This document shows positions 19,036 to 26,864 of a DNA stretch of 64,000 nt, piece by piece. Numbering within the stretch: the stretch's first letter is position 1; every line of letters begins with the position of its first letter. The stretch spans positions 1 to 64,000 of the forward strand of contig NZ_LRUJ01000012.1 of the NCBI RefSeq assembly GCF_001548475.1, written 5' to 3'. This DNA comes from Bordetella hinzii LMG 13501. GTDB lineage: Bacteria > Pseudomonadota > Gammaproteobacteria > Burkholderiales > Burkholderiaceae_B. A program made the position numbers and the translations under genes. The notes beneath the pieces were generated by a model that did not search any database, was not told the DNA's origin, and saw only the letters and a list, made by a program, of their open reading frames with translations.

Positions 19036-20232
19036 CTAGGCCCGGGATGGGGGCGGACGGTTTCCGGGGATGCGGGCGCCCGGCGCCAGGCATCCGTAGG
19101 CCAGGGCCAGCAGGGCGGTCGCCGCGCCCGTCATCGTCACGCCGTACCAGCCGAAATGCCCGTAGATCCACGCCGAGGCGAGGGAACCGGCCGCCCCGCC
19201 GATGAAGTAGGAGGTCATGTAGCCGGCCGTGAGGCGGCTGCGCGCCTCGGGACGCAAGCGGTAGACCGCGCTCTGGTTGGTGACGTGCACACCCTGGATG
19301 GCCATGTCCTGGATGACAATGCCGACCAGCAGCGCAACGACGGCATGGGCGCCCCAGGCGATCAGGGCCCAGGATCCGAGCAGGAGCGCAAGGCCCACGA
19401 CGGTCGCCCGGTTGCCCAGGCCTTGGTCGGTCATGCGGCCGAAGCTGCGGGCGGCATAGGCGCCCATGGCCCCGGCCAGGCCGAACAAGCCGATGGTGGT
19501 CGTGCTGTAGCCATACGGCGGGCTGGACAGCAGGAAGGTCAGCGGCGTCCAGAGCATGCTGAAACAGGCGAAAATCAGGCCGCCGATCAGCGAGCGGGCG
19601 CGCAACAAGGGCTCTTCGCGGTAGAGGCGCAAGATGGACAGCAGCAGGCGCGGGTAGCTCAGCTGGGCCGAACCATGGTGGTCGGGCAGGATGCGCCAGA
19701 GCACGGCCGACATCGCCAGCAGCAAGACAGCGGCGACCCAATACACCGTGCGCCAGCCGCCCAGGTCGGCCAGCACGCCGGCGGCCGTGCGGGCGAGCAG
19801 GATGCCCAGCAGCAGTCCGCTCATCAGCGTGCCGACAATGCGTCCGCGCTGGGCCGGGTTGGCCAGCGTCGCGGCGAACGGCACCAGGACCTGGGCCACC
19901 ACCGACAGCACGCCGGTCAGGAAGGTGCCCAGCATCAGCCAGCCTATGCCGGGGGCGTTGGCCGAGATCAGCAGGCCGGCTGCCGACAGGGCGGTCATGA
20001 ACACGATGAGGCGCCGCCGTTCGACGATGTCGCCCAGCGGCACGAGCAGCACCAGGCCGACGGCATAGCTGAGCTGCGCGATAGTGACGATGCTGCCGGT
20101 GGCGGCATTGGAAACCTGGAATTGCTCGCCGATGATGTGCAGCAGCGGCTGGGCGTAATAGTTGCTGGCCACGGCCAGGCCGGTGGCCACCGACATCAGG
20201 AAGACCATGGCGGGAGTGAGGCGGGAATTCAA
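19036..20232 (-). CDS. MFS transporter, probable drug or metabolite exporter
   Basis: 398 residues with about 12 hydrophobic helices. The MFS motif after helix 2 is PLGDIVERRRLI, and an internal repeat-half equivalent is seen as FGRMTDQGL. The start is the TTG at 20232: it overlaps the TGA of marR (TTGA), and GGAGG lies nine bases before it inside marR. This points to translational coupling with the regulator. Pairing with a MarR gene is typical of exporters induced by the compound they remove, here unidentified. Confidence 0.87.
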   Translation of the reverse strand: MNSRLTPAMVFLMSVATGLAVASNYYAQPLLHIIGEQFQVSNAATGSIVTIAQLSYAVGLVLLVPLGDIVERRRLIVFMTALSAAGLLISANAPGIGWLMLGTFLTGVLSVVAQVLVPFAATLANPAQRGRIVGTLMSGLLLGILLARTAAGVLADLGGWRTVYWVAAVLLLAMSAVLWRILPDHHGSAQLSYPRLLLSILRLYREEPLLRARSLIGGLIFACFSMLWTPLTFLLSSPPYGYSTTTIGLFGLAGAMGAYAARSFGRMTDQGLGNRATVVGLALLLGSWALIAWGAHAVVALLVGIVIQDMAIQGVHVTNQSAVYRLRPEARSRLTAGYMTSYFIGGAAGSLASAWIYGHFGWYGVTMTGAATALLALAYGCLAPGARIPGNRPPPSRA

Positions 20233-20741
20233 AACGCGAGGCCTCCGGGGGCATGCTGGTCGTGCTCGGCCAGAAGGCGCTTGAGCAGGCCGGCGAGTTG
20301 GCGGCGTTCGGCCGCGTTCAAGGGCGCCAGGGTTTTTTCCATTTCGTCCAGATAGTCGTCCAGCACCTGGCGCAAGGCGCGCTGGCCTTGCACGGTGAGC
20401 GAGACGATGACGCCCCGGCGATCTTCGGGGTTGGGGCTGCGCGAGATGAGACCGGCGCTTTCCAGGCGGTCCAGGCGGTGGGTCATGGCGCCCGAAGACA
20501 GCAGCAGCGCGCCCGTCAATTGCTGCGGGCTCAGCGCATAGGGCGGGCCGGCGCGGAATAGGGTGGCGAGCAGATCGAATTCACCTTGGTGCATGCCGTG
20601 GGCGCGGAAGGCCTGGTCGGCATTGCGGGCGGCGACGATATTCATGCGGAACAGGCGGCTGCACACCGCCATGACCGAGACATCCAGGTCGGGGCGCTGC
20701 TGCGCCCATTGCGCTAGGACGAGATCGACGTGGTCCTTCAT
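20229..20741 (-). CDS. MarR-family transcriptional regulator
   Basis: 170 residues. The winged helix-turn-helix lies at about 70-117: LSPQQLTGALLLSSGAMTHR is the recognition region and EDRRGVIVSLT the wing with the conserved Asp-Arg. Helical dimerisation segments lie at both ends. It should bind DNA as a dimer and release it on binding a small ligand. It is upstream of and coupled to the MFS gene, and a 45-bp inverted repeat abuts its start codon, so autoregulation of both genes is very likely. Confidence 0.93.
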   Translation of the reverse strand: MKDHVDLVLAQWAQQRPDLDVSVMAVCSRLFRMNIVAARNADQAFRAHGMHQGEFDLLATLFRAGPPYALSPQQLTGALLLSSGAMTHRLDRLESAGLISRSPNPEDRRGVIVSLTVQGQRALRQVLDDYLDEMEKTLAPLNAAERRQLAGLLKRLLAEHDQHAPGGLAF

Positions 20742-20786
20742 GGCATTTATCTTTATATAAAGTATCTTTATATCAAAATAAATGCC
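20742..20786 (-). promoter_or_regulatory. 45-bp near-perfect inverted repeat, probable MarR operator and promoter
   Basis: This AT-rich block sits directly before the marR ATG. Outer arms GGCATTTAT (20742-20750) and ATAAATGCC (20778-20786) match perfectly. Across each 21-base arm only two positions break symmetry, with three central bases left over. Within it TATCTTTATAT occurs as a direct repeat at 20748-20758 and 20763-20773, and CTTTATATAAAG (20751-20762) is itself a perfect palindrome. It must overlap the marR promoter. The size fits two MarR dimers. As RNA it could also fold next to the start codon. Confidence 0.75.
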
Positions 20787-20801
20787 GGGCGCGCAAACCG
20801 G

Positions 20802-20833
20802 AAAAAAGAAGAGCCCGCCTAGGGCGGGCTCTT
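20802..20833 (-). terminator. Intrinsic terminator of the HU-like gene
   Basis: An 11-bp stem, AAGAGCCCGCC (809-819 of this kilobase) with GGCGGGCTCTT (823-833) and a three-base loop, is followed on the minus strand by six T residues. It lies 24 bases after the HU-like stop codon. Confidence 0.92.
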
Positions 20834-20857
20834 CCCGGTTTGACCGGAAGACGTGGC

Positions 20858-21304
20858 TTACTGAGCGGCGTCTTTCAGCTTCTTGAGCGGGCGGACCTTG
20901 ACCTTGACCGAGGCGGGCTTGGCCGGGAACCAGCGCTCTTCGCCGGTGAAAGGATCCTTGCCGAAGCGCTTGGCCTTGGCGGGCACCTTTTGCACGGAGA
21001 CCTTGAACAGGCCGGCCAGCGTGAATTCACCAGCGCCCTTCTTGTCGACCGAACCCAGCACGGCAGCTTCGAGGCCGGCCAGGACAGCCTTGACCGACTT
21101 GGCTTCGACGCCGGTGTTTTCGACCAGGTGAGCGACCAGCTGCGACTTGTTCAGCGCGTCCTTGATGGGGCGCACGGCAGCGGTGGCGGTCTTCTTCACG
21201 GCCGGCTTGGTGGCGGCGGCCTTCTTGGCGGGGGCCTTCTTGGCAGGGGCCTTGGCGGCGGTTTTGGTGACTTTCTTGGCAGGAGCTTTTGCTTTGGTAG
21301 CCAT
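20858..21304 (-). CDS. HU-like DNA-binding protein with H1-like N-terminal tail
   Basis: 148 residues in two parts. Residues 1-45 are almost only Lys, Ala, Pro and Thr with KAPAKK repeats, like eukaryotic histone H1 tails and the AlgP-type bacterial proteins. Residues 48-148 form a complete HU/IHF fold: LNKSQLVAHL dimer helix, then GAGEFTLAGLF, then the DNA-clasping arm KRFGKDPFTGEERWFPAKPA. It should bind and compact DNA in the nucleoid, with the tail adding non-specific charge contacts. Start is ATG 21304. Upstream in-frame codons look non-coding. Related tailed HU proteins are known in betaproteobacteria. Its own intrinsic terminator makes it a single-gene unit. Confidence 0.92.
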   Translation of the reverse strand: MATKAKAPAKKVTKTAAKAPAKKAPAKKAAATKPAVKKTATAAVRPIKDALNKSQLVAHLVENTGVEAKSVKAVLAGLEAAVLGSVDKKGAGEFTLAGLFKVSVQKVPAKAKRFGKDPFTGEERWFPAKPASVKVKVRPLKKLKDAAQ

Positions 21305-21586
21305 GGTCAAGATCCGTATGTTGGGTAATAAAGCGGCGCTTGCGACGGATGTCCGGCACCACGCGCCCGATGATAGCGGAAAGTCAGGCGCGTGCATGCA
21401 TTTTTACGCTGTTTAATGCTTACGAGATGTTGTTTTCGCGAGAAACCGCATGCGCCAGGACCACGCGAGATCTTGTTTTAAGGGGTTTGCGGCGTTGCGC
21501 CGCATTGCATGGGCGCCTTGCGCGGATTACGCTAGGCGCCTTGCCGGCGCCGCTGAGCGCGCCGTCCACGGAAAGGGGGAAGAGCA

Positions 21587-23374
21587 TTGCGCGTTGCCGG
21601 ATGGATGGGAAGCTGGGTTCATGACATCACGCCCGCTGTCCTGCGCAGCGATGCGATGGCCGGCCTGCTCGGCGCCCTGCTCGTGCTGCCGCAGGGCATG
21701 GCGTTTGCCCTGCTGGCGGGCCTGCCGCCGCAATACGGGCTCTATACCGCGGTCGTGCCTTGCGTGATCGCGGGCTTGTTCGGCTCGAGCCGGCATGTAT
21801 TGTCGGGTCCGACGAACGCGAACTCGCTGGCCTTGTTCGCGGTGCTCGCGCCCATGGCCGTGCCCGGCTCGCAAGGCTATGTCGAACTGGCGCTGGCCGT
21901 CACGGTGCTGGTTGGGCTGATGCAGCTGGCCGTGAGTCTGCTTCGCCTGGGCGTGCTGGCCAATTTCATTTCCCCGGCGGCCTTGTTCGGGTTTACCAGC
22001 GGTGCTGCGATCCTGATCGCCCTGCATGCCCTGAAGGATGCCTTCGGCATTGCCCGCGATGCCGCGCACGGCCTGTCGGAAACCTTCTCGGCGCTGTTTG
22101 CCGGCGAGGTCAGCGCAGCCGCCATCGCCGTGACTCTCGCCACCCTGGCCTGCGCCCTGGCGGTGCGGCGCTGGGACCGGCGCCGGCCGCACATGCTTGC
22201 CGGCCTGGCGGCGGGCACGGCCGCGGGCTGGCTGGCCGGTTTGTTCGGCCCCGGCGTTGCCGTCCTGGGACCGATCGCGCAGCCCCTGCCGCCGCTGCAT
22301 ATTCCCGACGTGGACTGGCGGCGCCTGCCGGACATGCTGGGCGTCGCCGTGCCCTTGACCATCGTGGCCCTGGCGCAGTCCATCTCCATCGCCAAGGCGG
22401 TCGCCCAGCGTTCGGGCCAACCCATCGATCCTAATCGCGAGTTCTTCGGCCAGGGCCTGTCCAATGCCGTGGGCGGGCTGTTCTCCTGTTATCTGTCCTG
22501 CGGCTCGCTGAATCGTTCGATGCCCAATTACGAGGCGGGGGCGCGCACGCCGCTGGCGGCCGTATTCTCGGCGCTGATCCTGGTGGCCCTGGTCCTGCTC
22601 AGCGCCCCCCTGCTGGCGCACATTCCCTATGCCGCGATCGCCGGTCTGCTGCTGCTGGTGGCCTGGACGCTGTTGGACGTGCCGCGTTGGCGCTGGCTGG
22701 CACGGGTGGACCGCAACGAGGCCATGATCGCCGCGGCCACGCTGGCCGCGACCCTGTTCATCCGCATGGAAGTGGCCATCATGCTGGGCGCCTTGCTGTC
22801 GCTATCGGCCTATCTTTACCGCACCTCGCGTCCGGCCATGCGCGTCATGGGCTTCGACGCCAAGGATCCCGCGCGCCATTTCATCGTGCGCGAAGGCCAT
22901 GATTCGGCGCTGCCGGAGTGCCCGCAACTGCGCCTGCTGCGCATGGAGGGGTCGGTCTATTTCGGCGCTGCAGCCTATGTGGACGAGCGGCTGGGCATCC
23001 TGCGCCAGAATGGCGCCCCGCATCTGCTGGTCATGACCAAGAGCATGAACTTCATCGACCAGGCTGGAGCCCAGGTCTGGGAGGACGAGCTCAAGCGCCG
23101 GCGCGAAGCGGGAGGCGATCTCTATTTCCATCGCCCGCGGCCCGAGGTGCTGGCGACCTGGCGGCGCACCGGCTTCATCGAACGCCTCGGGCAGGACCAC
23201 ATTTTTCCCGACAAGACCACGGCGATTGCCAGCATCTACCAGCGCCTGGATCCCGCGGTGTGCCGGGCTTGCGAGGCTCGCTGTTTCCGCGAGTGCGGGC
23301 CGCCGGGCACGGCGCATCAGTCCGGCCAGGCCGGCAGCGCCGCGCCGCCGGAAGCAAAGCGCGAGACATCATAG
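21587..23374 (+). CDS. SulP-family anion transporter with STAS domain
   Basis: 595 residues. About 10-12 membrane helices (roughly 20-420) carry the family pattern SGPTNANSLALFAVLAP and the end of the core LLVAWTLLDVPRW. A cytoplasmic STAS domain follows (about 430-550), with LRMEGSVYFGAA and LVMTKSMNFIDQAGA. Transports sulfate, bicarbonate or another anion; the substrate is not predictable. Start is TTG 21587, with GGGGGA six bases before it; ATG 21605 is the alternative. After the STAS domain comes a short tail with C559, C562, C566 and C570. The last 58 bases overlap the 3' end of the opposite-strand binding-protein gene. Confidence 0.9.
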   Translation: MRVAGWMGSWVHDITPAVLRSDAMAGLLGALLVLPQGMAFALLAGLPPQYGLYTAVVPCVIAGLFGSSRHVLSGPTNANSLALFAVLAPMAVPGSQGYVELALAVTVLVGLMQLAVSLLRLGVLANFISPAALFGFTSGAAILIALHALKDAFGIARDAAHGLSETFSALFAGEVSAAAIAVTLATLACALAVRRWDRRRPHMLAGLAAGTAAGWLAGLFGPGVAVLGPIAQPLPPLHIPDVDWRRLPDMLGVAVPLTIVALAQSISIAKAVAQRSGQPIDPNREFFGQGLSNAVGGLFSCYLSCGSLNRSMPNYEAGARTPLAAVFSALILVALVLLSAPLLAHIPYAAIAGLLLLVAWTLLDVPRWRWLARVDRNEAMIAAATLAATLFIRMEVAIMLGALLSLSAYLYRTSRPAMRVMGFDAKDPARHFIVREGHDSALPECPQLRLLRMEGSVYFGAAAYVDERLGILRQNGAPHLLVMTKSMNFIDQAGAQVWEDELKRRREAGGDLYFHRPRPEVLATWRRTGFIERLGQDHIFPDKTTAIASIYQRLDPAVCRACEARCFRECGPPGTAHQSGQAGSAAPPEAKRETS

Positions 23375-24546
23375 GCCGGCGGCGCCGGGGCCGCTTCTTG
23401 CGTGGGGGGCGCGGGGGCCGTCGAGGCGGGCCGGGGCGGCTTGGACAAGTCGCGCATCCGATAGGCCACGGGGTCCGGCAGTTGCAGCCGGCTGCCGTCG
23501 ACGTAGTGCGGCGATTCCTGTCCCTCCCCGGCGCCGACAAACAAGCCCATGGTGGATTGATGGTCGATCTTGCGGTACTGGATGGGCCCCAAGGGGGTGT
23601 CCAGCGCGAGTCCTTGCAGCGCGTCGGCGAGTTTTTCCGCGTCGGTGGATTGCGCCACGCGCAGGGCCTGCGCCAGGCTCTGGAGCGCAATATAGCCTTG
23701 CAGGGCCGGCAGGGTGGGGAGGCGGCCCGTGCGGGCCTGGTAGGCCGAAGCAAACGCGGCCTGGCTGTCTGAATCGCCATGGGTGGCGGCGATCCAGCCC
23801 GCGGGCGCGGGGCCGGGCAGGTCTTCGCCGTGTGTCAGGACCGCGGGCAGGAGATCGGCTTGCGGCTGCGCCCGCATGAGGCGGGCAAAGGCGGCCAGGT
23901 CGGGGCCGTCCAGGGCCAGGAGCAAGGCCTGCGGACGGCTTTCGTCAATGGCGCGCAGCAGCCCGGCATCGACCTGGCCGGGCGCGACGGCCAGGCGGCT
24001 GACGATCTCGGTCTTGGACTGGAAAGCCGTCATCATGGAGGCGAAGGTGGCGGCCTCTTCCTGGCCCCGTTGCGACGCCGTATAGACAAGCGCCCAGCGC
24101 TTCTGGCGCAGGGCCAGCGCGCGCGGCGCCAGCGCGGCGATCCGCATGCGGGTGGAGGGCGGCAGGCGGAAGGTGTAGCGATTGCCCTCTTGCCAGATCA
24201 GGCGGTCGGTCTGCGCGCGCCCGGCAAGGTAGGGCAGGCGCCATGCGGCGGCCTGGTGGGACGTCTGCAGCGCCAAGGCGTCGTCCGGGTTCCCGTCGAA
24301 CAGCAGGGAGATGTCGGCCGGCCGCGCCGCGCCCGCCTGGACGTCCACGGCGACGACCTCCAGCGGGCGGCCCAGCACGCCTGCCGCCTGGTTGATTTCG
24401 TCCAGCGCCATGCGCCAGCCCTGTCCGAAATCGCTGGTATCGGCCTGGGCATGGGCTTCGCCCAGCCGGATGGGGACGGGCGGTTCGGCATGGGCGGCGC
24501 CCGCCACCAGGGACAGGCCGACAACGAAGGCGAAAGGAAAGCGCAT
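23317..24546 (-). CDS. Orphan LivJ-like periplasmic ligand-binding protein
   Basis: 409 residues. Signal peptide MRFPFAFVVGLSLVAGAAHA with cleavage after residue 20, then a type 1 periplasmic-binding fold. Visible family features are the IRLGEAHA opening, the TSHQAAAWRLPYLA segment, ALVYTASQRGQEE for the start of the second lobe, and LQGYIALQSLAQAL near the end, as in amino-acid receptors of the LivJ type. A Pro/Ala-rich tail (about 355-390) is unusual for a simple binding protein. No ABC permease or ATPase gene accompanies it, so the ligand and partner are unknown; it may serve in sensing or with a transporter elsewhere. The ATG at 24546 is chosen because it begins the signal peptide. Confidence 0.8.
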   Translation of the reverse strand: MRFPFAFVVGLSLVAGAAHAEPPVPIRLGEAHAQADTSDFGQGWRMALDEINQAAGVLGRPLEVVAVDVQAGAARPADISLLFDGNPDDALALQTSHQAAAWRLPYLAGRAQTDRLIWQEGNRYTFRLPPSTRMRIAALAPRALALRQKRWALVYTASQRGQEEAATFASMMTAFQSKTEIVSRLAVAPGQVDAGLLRAIDESRPQALLLALDGPDLAAFARLMRAQPQADLLPAVLTHGEDLPGPAPAGWIAATHGDSDSQAAFASAYQARTGRLPTLPALQGYIALQSLAQALRVAQSTDAEKLADALQGLALDTPLGPIQYRKIDHQSTMGLFVGAGEGQESPHYVDGSRLQLPDPVAYRMRDLSKPPRPASTAPAPPTQEAAPAPPAYDVSRFASGGAALPAWPD

Positions 24547-24650
24547 GGGCGGACAGGAGTGGCGTCTTTGCGCCGAGTGTAGCGGCGCCCGCGGCGGGCC
24601 GGCGGGCCGAGGTGGCGCCATATCCTGCCACTTTCCGGCCGCGAAAAGCA

Positions 24651-24676
24651 AAAAGCCCTGCATGAGCAGGGCTTTT
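24651..24676 (-). terminator. Intrinsic terminator after rpmG
   Basis: The stem AAAAGCCCTG / CAGGGCTTTT with a six-base loop is followed on the minus strand by a T-rich run. It lies 18 bases past the rpmG stop. The near-symmetric A/T ends could also work on the other strand. Confidence 0.9.
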
Positions 24677-24693
24677 GACCAGGCCAGGCTGAA

Positions 24694-24861
24694 TTACTTC
24701 AGCTTGGTTTCCTTGTAGTCAACGTGCTTGCGGGCGACCGGATCAAACTTCTTGATCAGCATCTTCTCGGGCATGTTGCGCTTGTTCTTGGTGGTCGTGT
24801 AGAAATGGCCCGTGCCGGCGGTCGACTCGAGCTTGATCTTTTCGCGGATACCTTTGGCCAT
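24694..24861 (-). CDS. rpmG: 50S ribosomal protein L33
   Basis: 55 residues: [14 protein letters not shown]..., with [13 protein letters not shown] and ending VDYKETKLK. This is the zinc-free form, since no CxxC pairs are present. It lies 90 bases downstream of rpmB in the usual rpmB-rpmG order and ahead of an intrinsic terminator. The reading frame was translated by hand from 24861 down to the TAA at 24694. Confidence 0.97.
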   Translation of the reverse strand: MAKGIREKIKLESTAGTGHFYTTTKNKRNMPEKMLIKKFDPVARKHVDYKETKLK

Positions 24862-24951
24862 GTCGGGCTCCTAGTATGAATTTGCAGTTCGTGGCGCTAC
24901 GTGGCGCACAGAGTGGGGCGTGTGGTGACTAAGCGGTGGGCGATGCCGGGC

Positions 24952-25188
24952 TTAGACCACTTCGCCGCGTGCGCGCAGGTCGGCCAGCACGGCGTCGATG
25001 CCGTTCTTGTCGATCGTGCGGATGGCCTTGGCCGACACGCGCAGGCGAACCCAGCGGTTTTCGCTCTCGACCCAGAAACGGCGCGACTGCAGGTTGGGCA
25101 GGAAGCGACGCTTGGTCTTGTTGTTCGCGTGCGAAACATTGTTGCCCACCATCGGGCCCTTGCCGGTTACTTGGCAAACACGTGCCAT
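24952..25188 (-). CDS. rpmB: 50S ribosomal protein L28
   Basis: 78 residues: [20 protein letters not shown], then [11 protein letters not shown] and a C-terminal [16 protein letters not shown], diagnostic for L28. AAGAGGTG lies seven bases before the ATG. It is the first gene of the rpmB-rpmG operon, preceded by a long leader and a strong promoter. Confidence 0.97.
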   Translation of the reverse strand: MARVCQVTGKGPMVGNNVSHANNKTKRRFLPNLQSRRFWVESENRWVRLRVSAKAIRTIDKNGIDAVLADLRARGEVV

Positions 25189-25462
25189 GGATGCACCTCT
25201 TGTTTATTTGCCGGGTATGTCGCAAGGCCGAGGCATTGGGAGATATTCGCACCAGCGGTGATCAGGATCACCCGCCAGTCACCCAAAACCTGGATGAGGG
25301 CCGCCTCGCTGGGGTTGCCGTACTTGCTTGGCAGACCCGGGCTGGCCCGTGCTTATACCCGCTTAGCCGCTGACTAGAGAAAACCCAGGCAGAAGTAAGT
25401 AATGTGGCAACTACAAAGCATAGTAGTCGCGCACGGGATAGGGAATTAATGCTTAGTCATCG
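25189..25462 (-). promoter_or_regulatory. Long structured 5' leader of rpmB-rpmG
   Basis: About 270 bases separate the predicted promoter from the rpmB ATG, with no credible gene inside. Two stem-loops are visible: GCGACTAC / GTAGTTGC with an eight-base loop (25407-25430) and GGTGATC / GATCACC (25257-25272), the latter about 70 bases before rpmB. Long leaders often control ribosomal-protein operons, but no known leader class is recognised here. Confidence 0.45.
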
Positions 25463-25492
25463 ACTATACAACGAAAGGCAAGCCAAGGTCAA
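25463..25492 (-). promoter_or_regulatory. Sigma-70-type promoter for rpmB-rpmG
   Basis: On the minus strand TTGACC (25487-25492), an 18-base spacer, and TATAGT (25463-25468). The -35 box overlaps the stop codon of the upstream exporter gene (TGA at 25489-25491). It is the best consensus promoter seen in the window. Confidence 0.7.
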
Positions 25493-26709
25493 GCGCGGCG
25501 TCTTGCGATCCTGCCGGCGGCCCAGGACAGGCAGGCGCAACAGGCCAGCACCGTGGTCAAGGGCAGGGCGCTCTGGGTCTGCCAGATGCTGATCAGCAGG
25601 CCGGCCAGGGCGCCGCAGGACAGCTGCAGGGTGCCCAGCATGGCCGAGGCCGCGCCCAGGCGGCGGCCCTGCTCGGACAGGGCCAGCGCGGCGGAGTTCG
25701 GGTTCACAAAGCCCTGGCTGAACATATAGCCGACCAGGCAGGCCATCAGCACCGGCAGGCTCATGAGCCCGGCCACGGTCAGCAGCACCGCCGTCAGGCT
25801 GGCGACGGCCAGGGCGTTCTGGGCGCGGCGCTGCAGCGTGGCGGGCTGGTGGTGGCGCAGCAAGCGGGCGCTGATCTGCGACCCGATGATGAGGGCGGCG
25901 GCGTTGGCGCCGAACAGCAGGCCATAGTATTGCGGCGCGACGCCATAGAATTCGATGAAGATGCGTGGCGAACCGACGATATAGGCGAACATGCCGGCTT
26001 GGCCCAGCCCGCCGGACAGACTGTGGGCCAGGAAGGCGCGATGCGACAGCAGGGCGCGGTAGTTGCCGAAAATGGTGTGCCATCGCAAGGGCACCATGCG
26101 CTCGGGGGCGAGCGACTCCTTCATGATGAACACGACGCTGGCCAGCATGGCCGCGGCGGCCAGGGCCATGAGCCAGAACAGGCTGCGCCAGCCCACGATG
26201 GTGAGCAATTGCCCGCCCGCCAGCGGGGCCAGGATGGGGGCCAGGCCCATGATGAGCATGAGCAACGACATGGCGCGCGCCGCGTCCTGGGTTTCATAGT
26301 GGTCGCGGATCACCGCGCGCGGGATCACCACGCCGGCCGCGCCGCCCAGCGCCTGGATCACGCGCCAGCCGGTCAGGGTTTCGATGCTGCCCGCCAGCGC
26401 ACAGCCCAGCGAGGCCATGATGTAGAGCACCAGCCCCGTCATCATGGGCAGTTTGCGCCCGTAGCGGTCGGCCAATGGTCCGTAGACCACCTGCGCCATG
26501 GCCAGTCCGATGAGGTAGGCGGCCAGCGTGCGTTCGACATCTCCCCGCGTGACGCCCAGGTTCTGGGCGATCGTGGGGAACGCCGGCAGATACATGTCGA
26601 TCGAGAAGGGTCCGATCGCGGTGAGCGCACCCATCAGGATCAGCCAGCCGGGCAGGCTGCGGTCCAGGGTGTCGGAACGGGGGGAGGGCGGAGGCGAAGG
26701 TGGGGGCAT
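25489..26709 (-). CDS. Bcr/CflA-type MFS multidrug exporter
   Basis: 406 residues and about 12 helices. The Bcr/CflA signature GPFSIDMYLPAFPTIA lies in helix 1. The cytoplasmic motif PLADRYGRKLPMM and the antiporter motif segment LGGAAGVVIPRAVIRD follow. A proline-rich start (MPPPSPPPSPRSD) precedes helix 1. The ATG at 26709 is chosen since the candidate promoter (26778-26805) lies upstream of it; an earlier in-frame GTG at 26805 would overlap that promoter. It is expected to expel drugs or small metabolites. It is divergent from cfa. Confidence 0.88.
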   Translation of the reverse strand: MPPPSPPPSPRSDTLDRSLPGWLILMGALTAIGPFSIDMYLPAFPTIAQNLGVTRGDVERTLAAYLIGLAMAQVVYGPLADRYGRKLPMMTGLVLYIMASLGCALAGSIETLTGWRVIQALGGAAGVVIPRAVIRDHYETQDAARAMSLLMLIMGLAPILAPLAGGQLLTIVGWRSLFWLMALAAAAMLASVVFIMKESLAPERMVPLRWHTIFGNYRALLSHRAFLAHSLSGGLGQAGMFAYIVGSPRIFIEFYGVAPQYYGLLFGANAAALIIGSQISARLLRHHQPATLQRRAQNALAVASLTAVLLTVAGLMSLPVLMACLVGYMFSQGFVNPNSAALALSEQGRRLGAASAMLGTLQLSCGALAGLLISIWQTQSALPLTTVLACCACLSWAAGRIARRRA

Positions 26710-26777
26710 CTGGCGGAAAAAGCGGCGGAAAACCTCGGCAGAGTCCGATTCTGTCCCGGAATACAGCCAAGCCGACG

Positions 26778-26805
26778 ACTGTAGCACGCGCGACCTTACG
26801 TGCAA
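26778..26805 (-). promoter_or_regulatory. Candidate promoter of the Bcr/CflA-type exporter gene
   Basis: Minus strand TTGCAC (26800-26805), 16 bases, TACAGT (26778-26783). It puts the transcript start near 26770, 60 bases before the ATG. Confidence 0.35.
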
Positions 26806-26864
26806 ATTTCAACTGTTTTCCGATAAAGTCCCCCTGTCGTTCATGTTCAGTGGAGAGGGAATTG

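Noticed and set aside
25204-25236. An 11-codon leader ORF just before rpmB on the minus strand
   Set aside because: No ribosome-binding site and no meaningful codon pattern; chance is enough.
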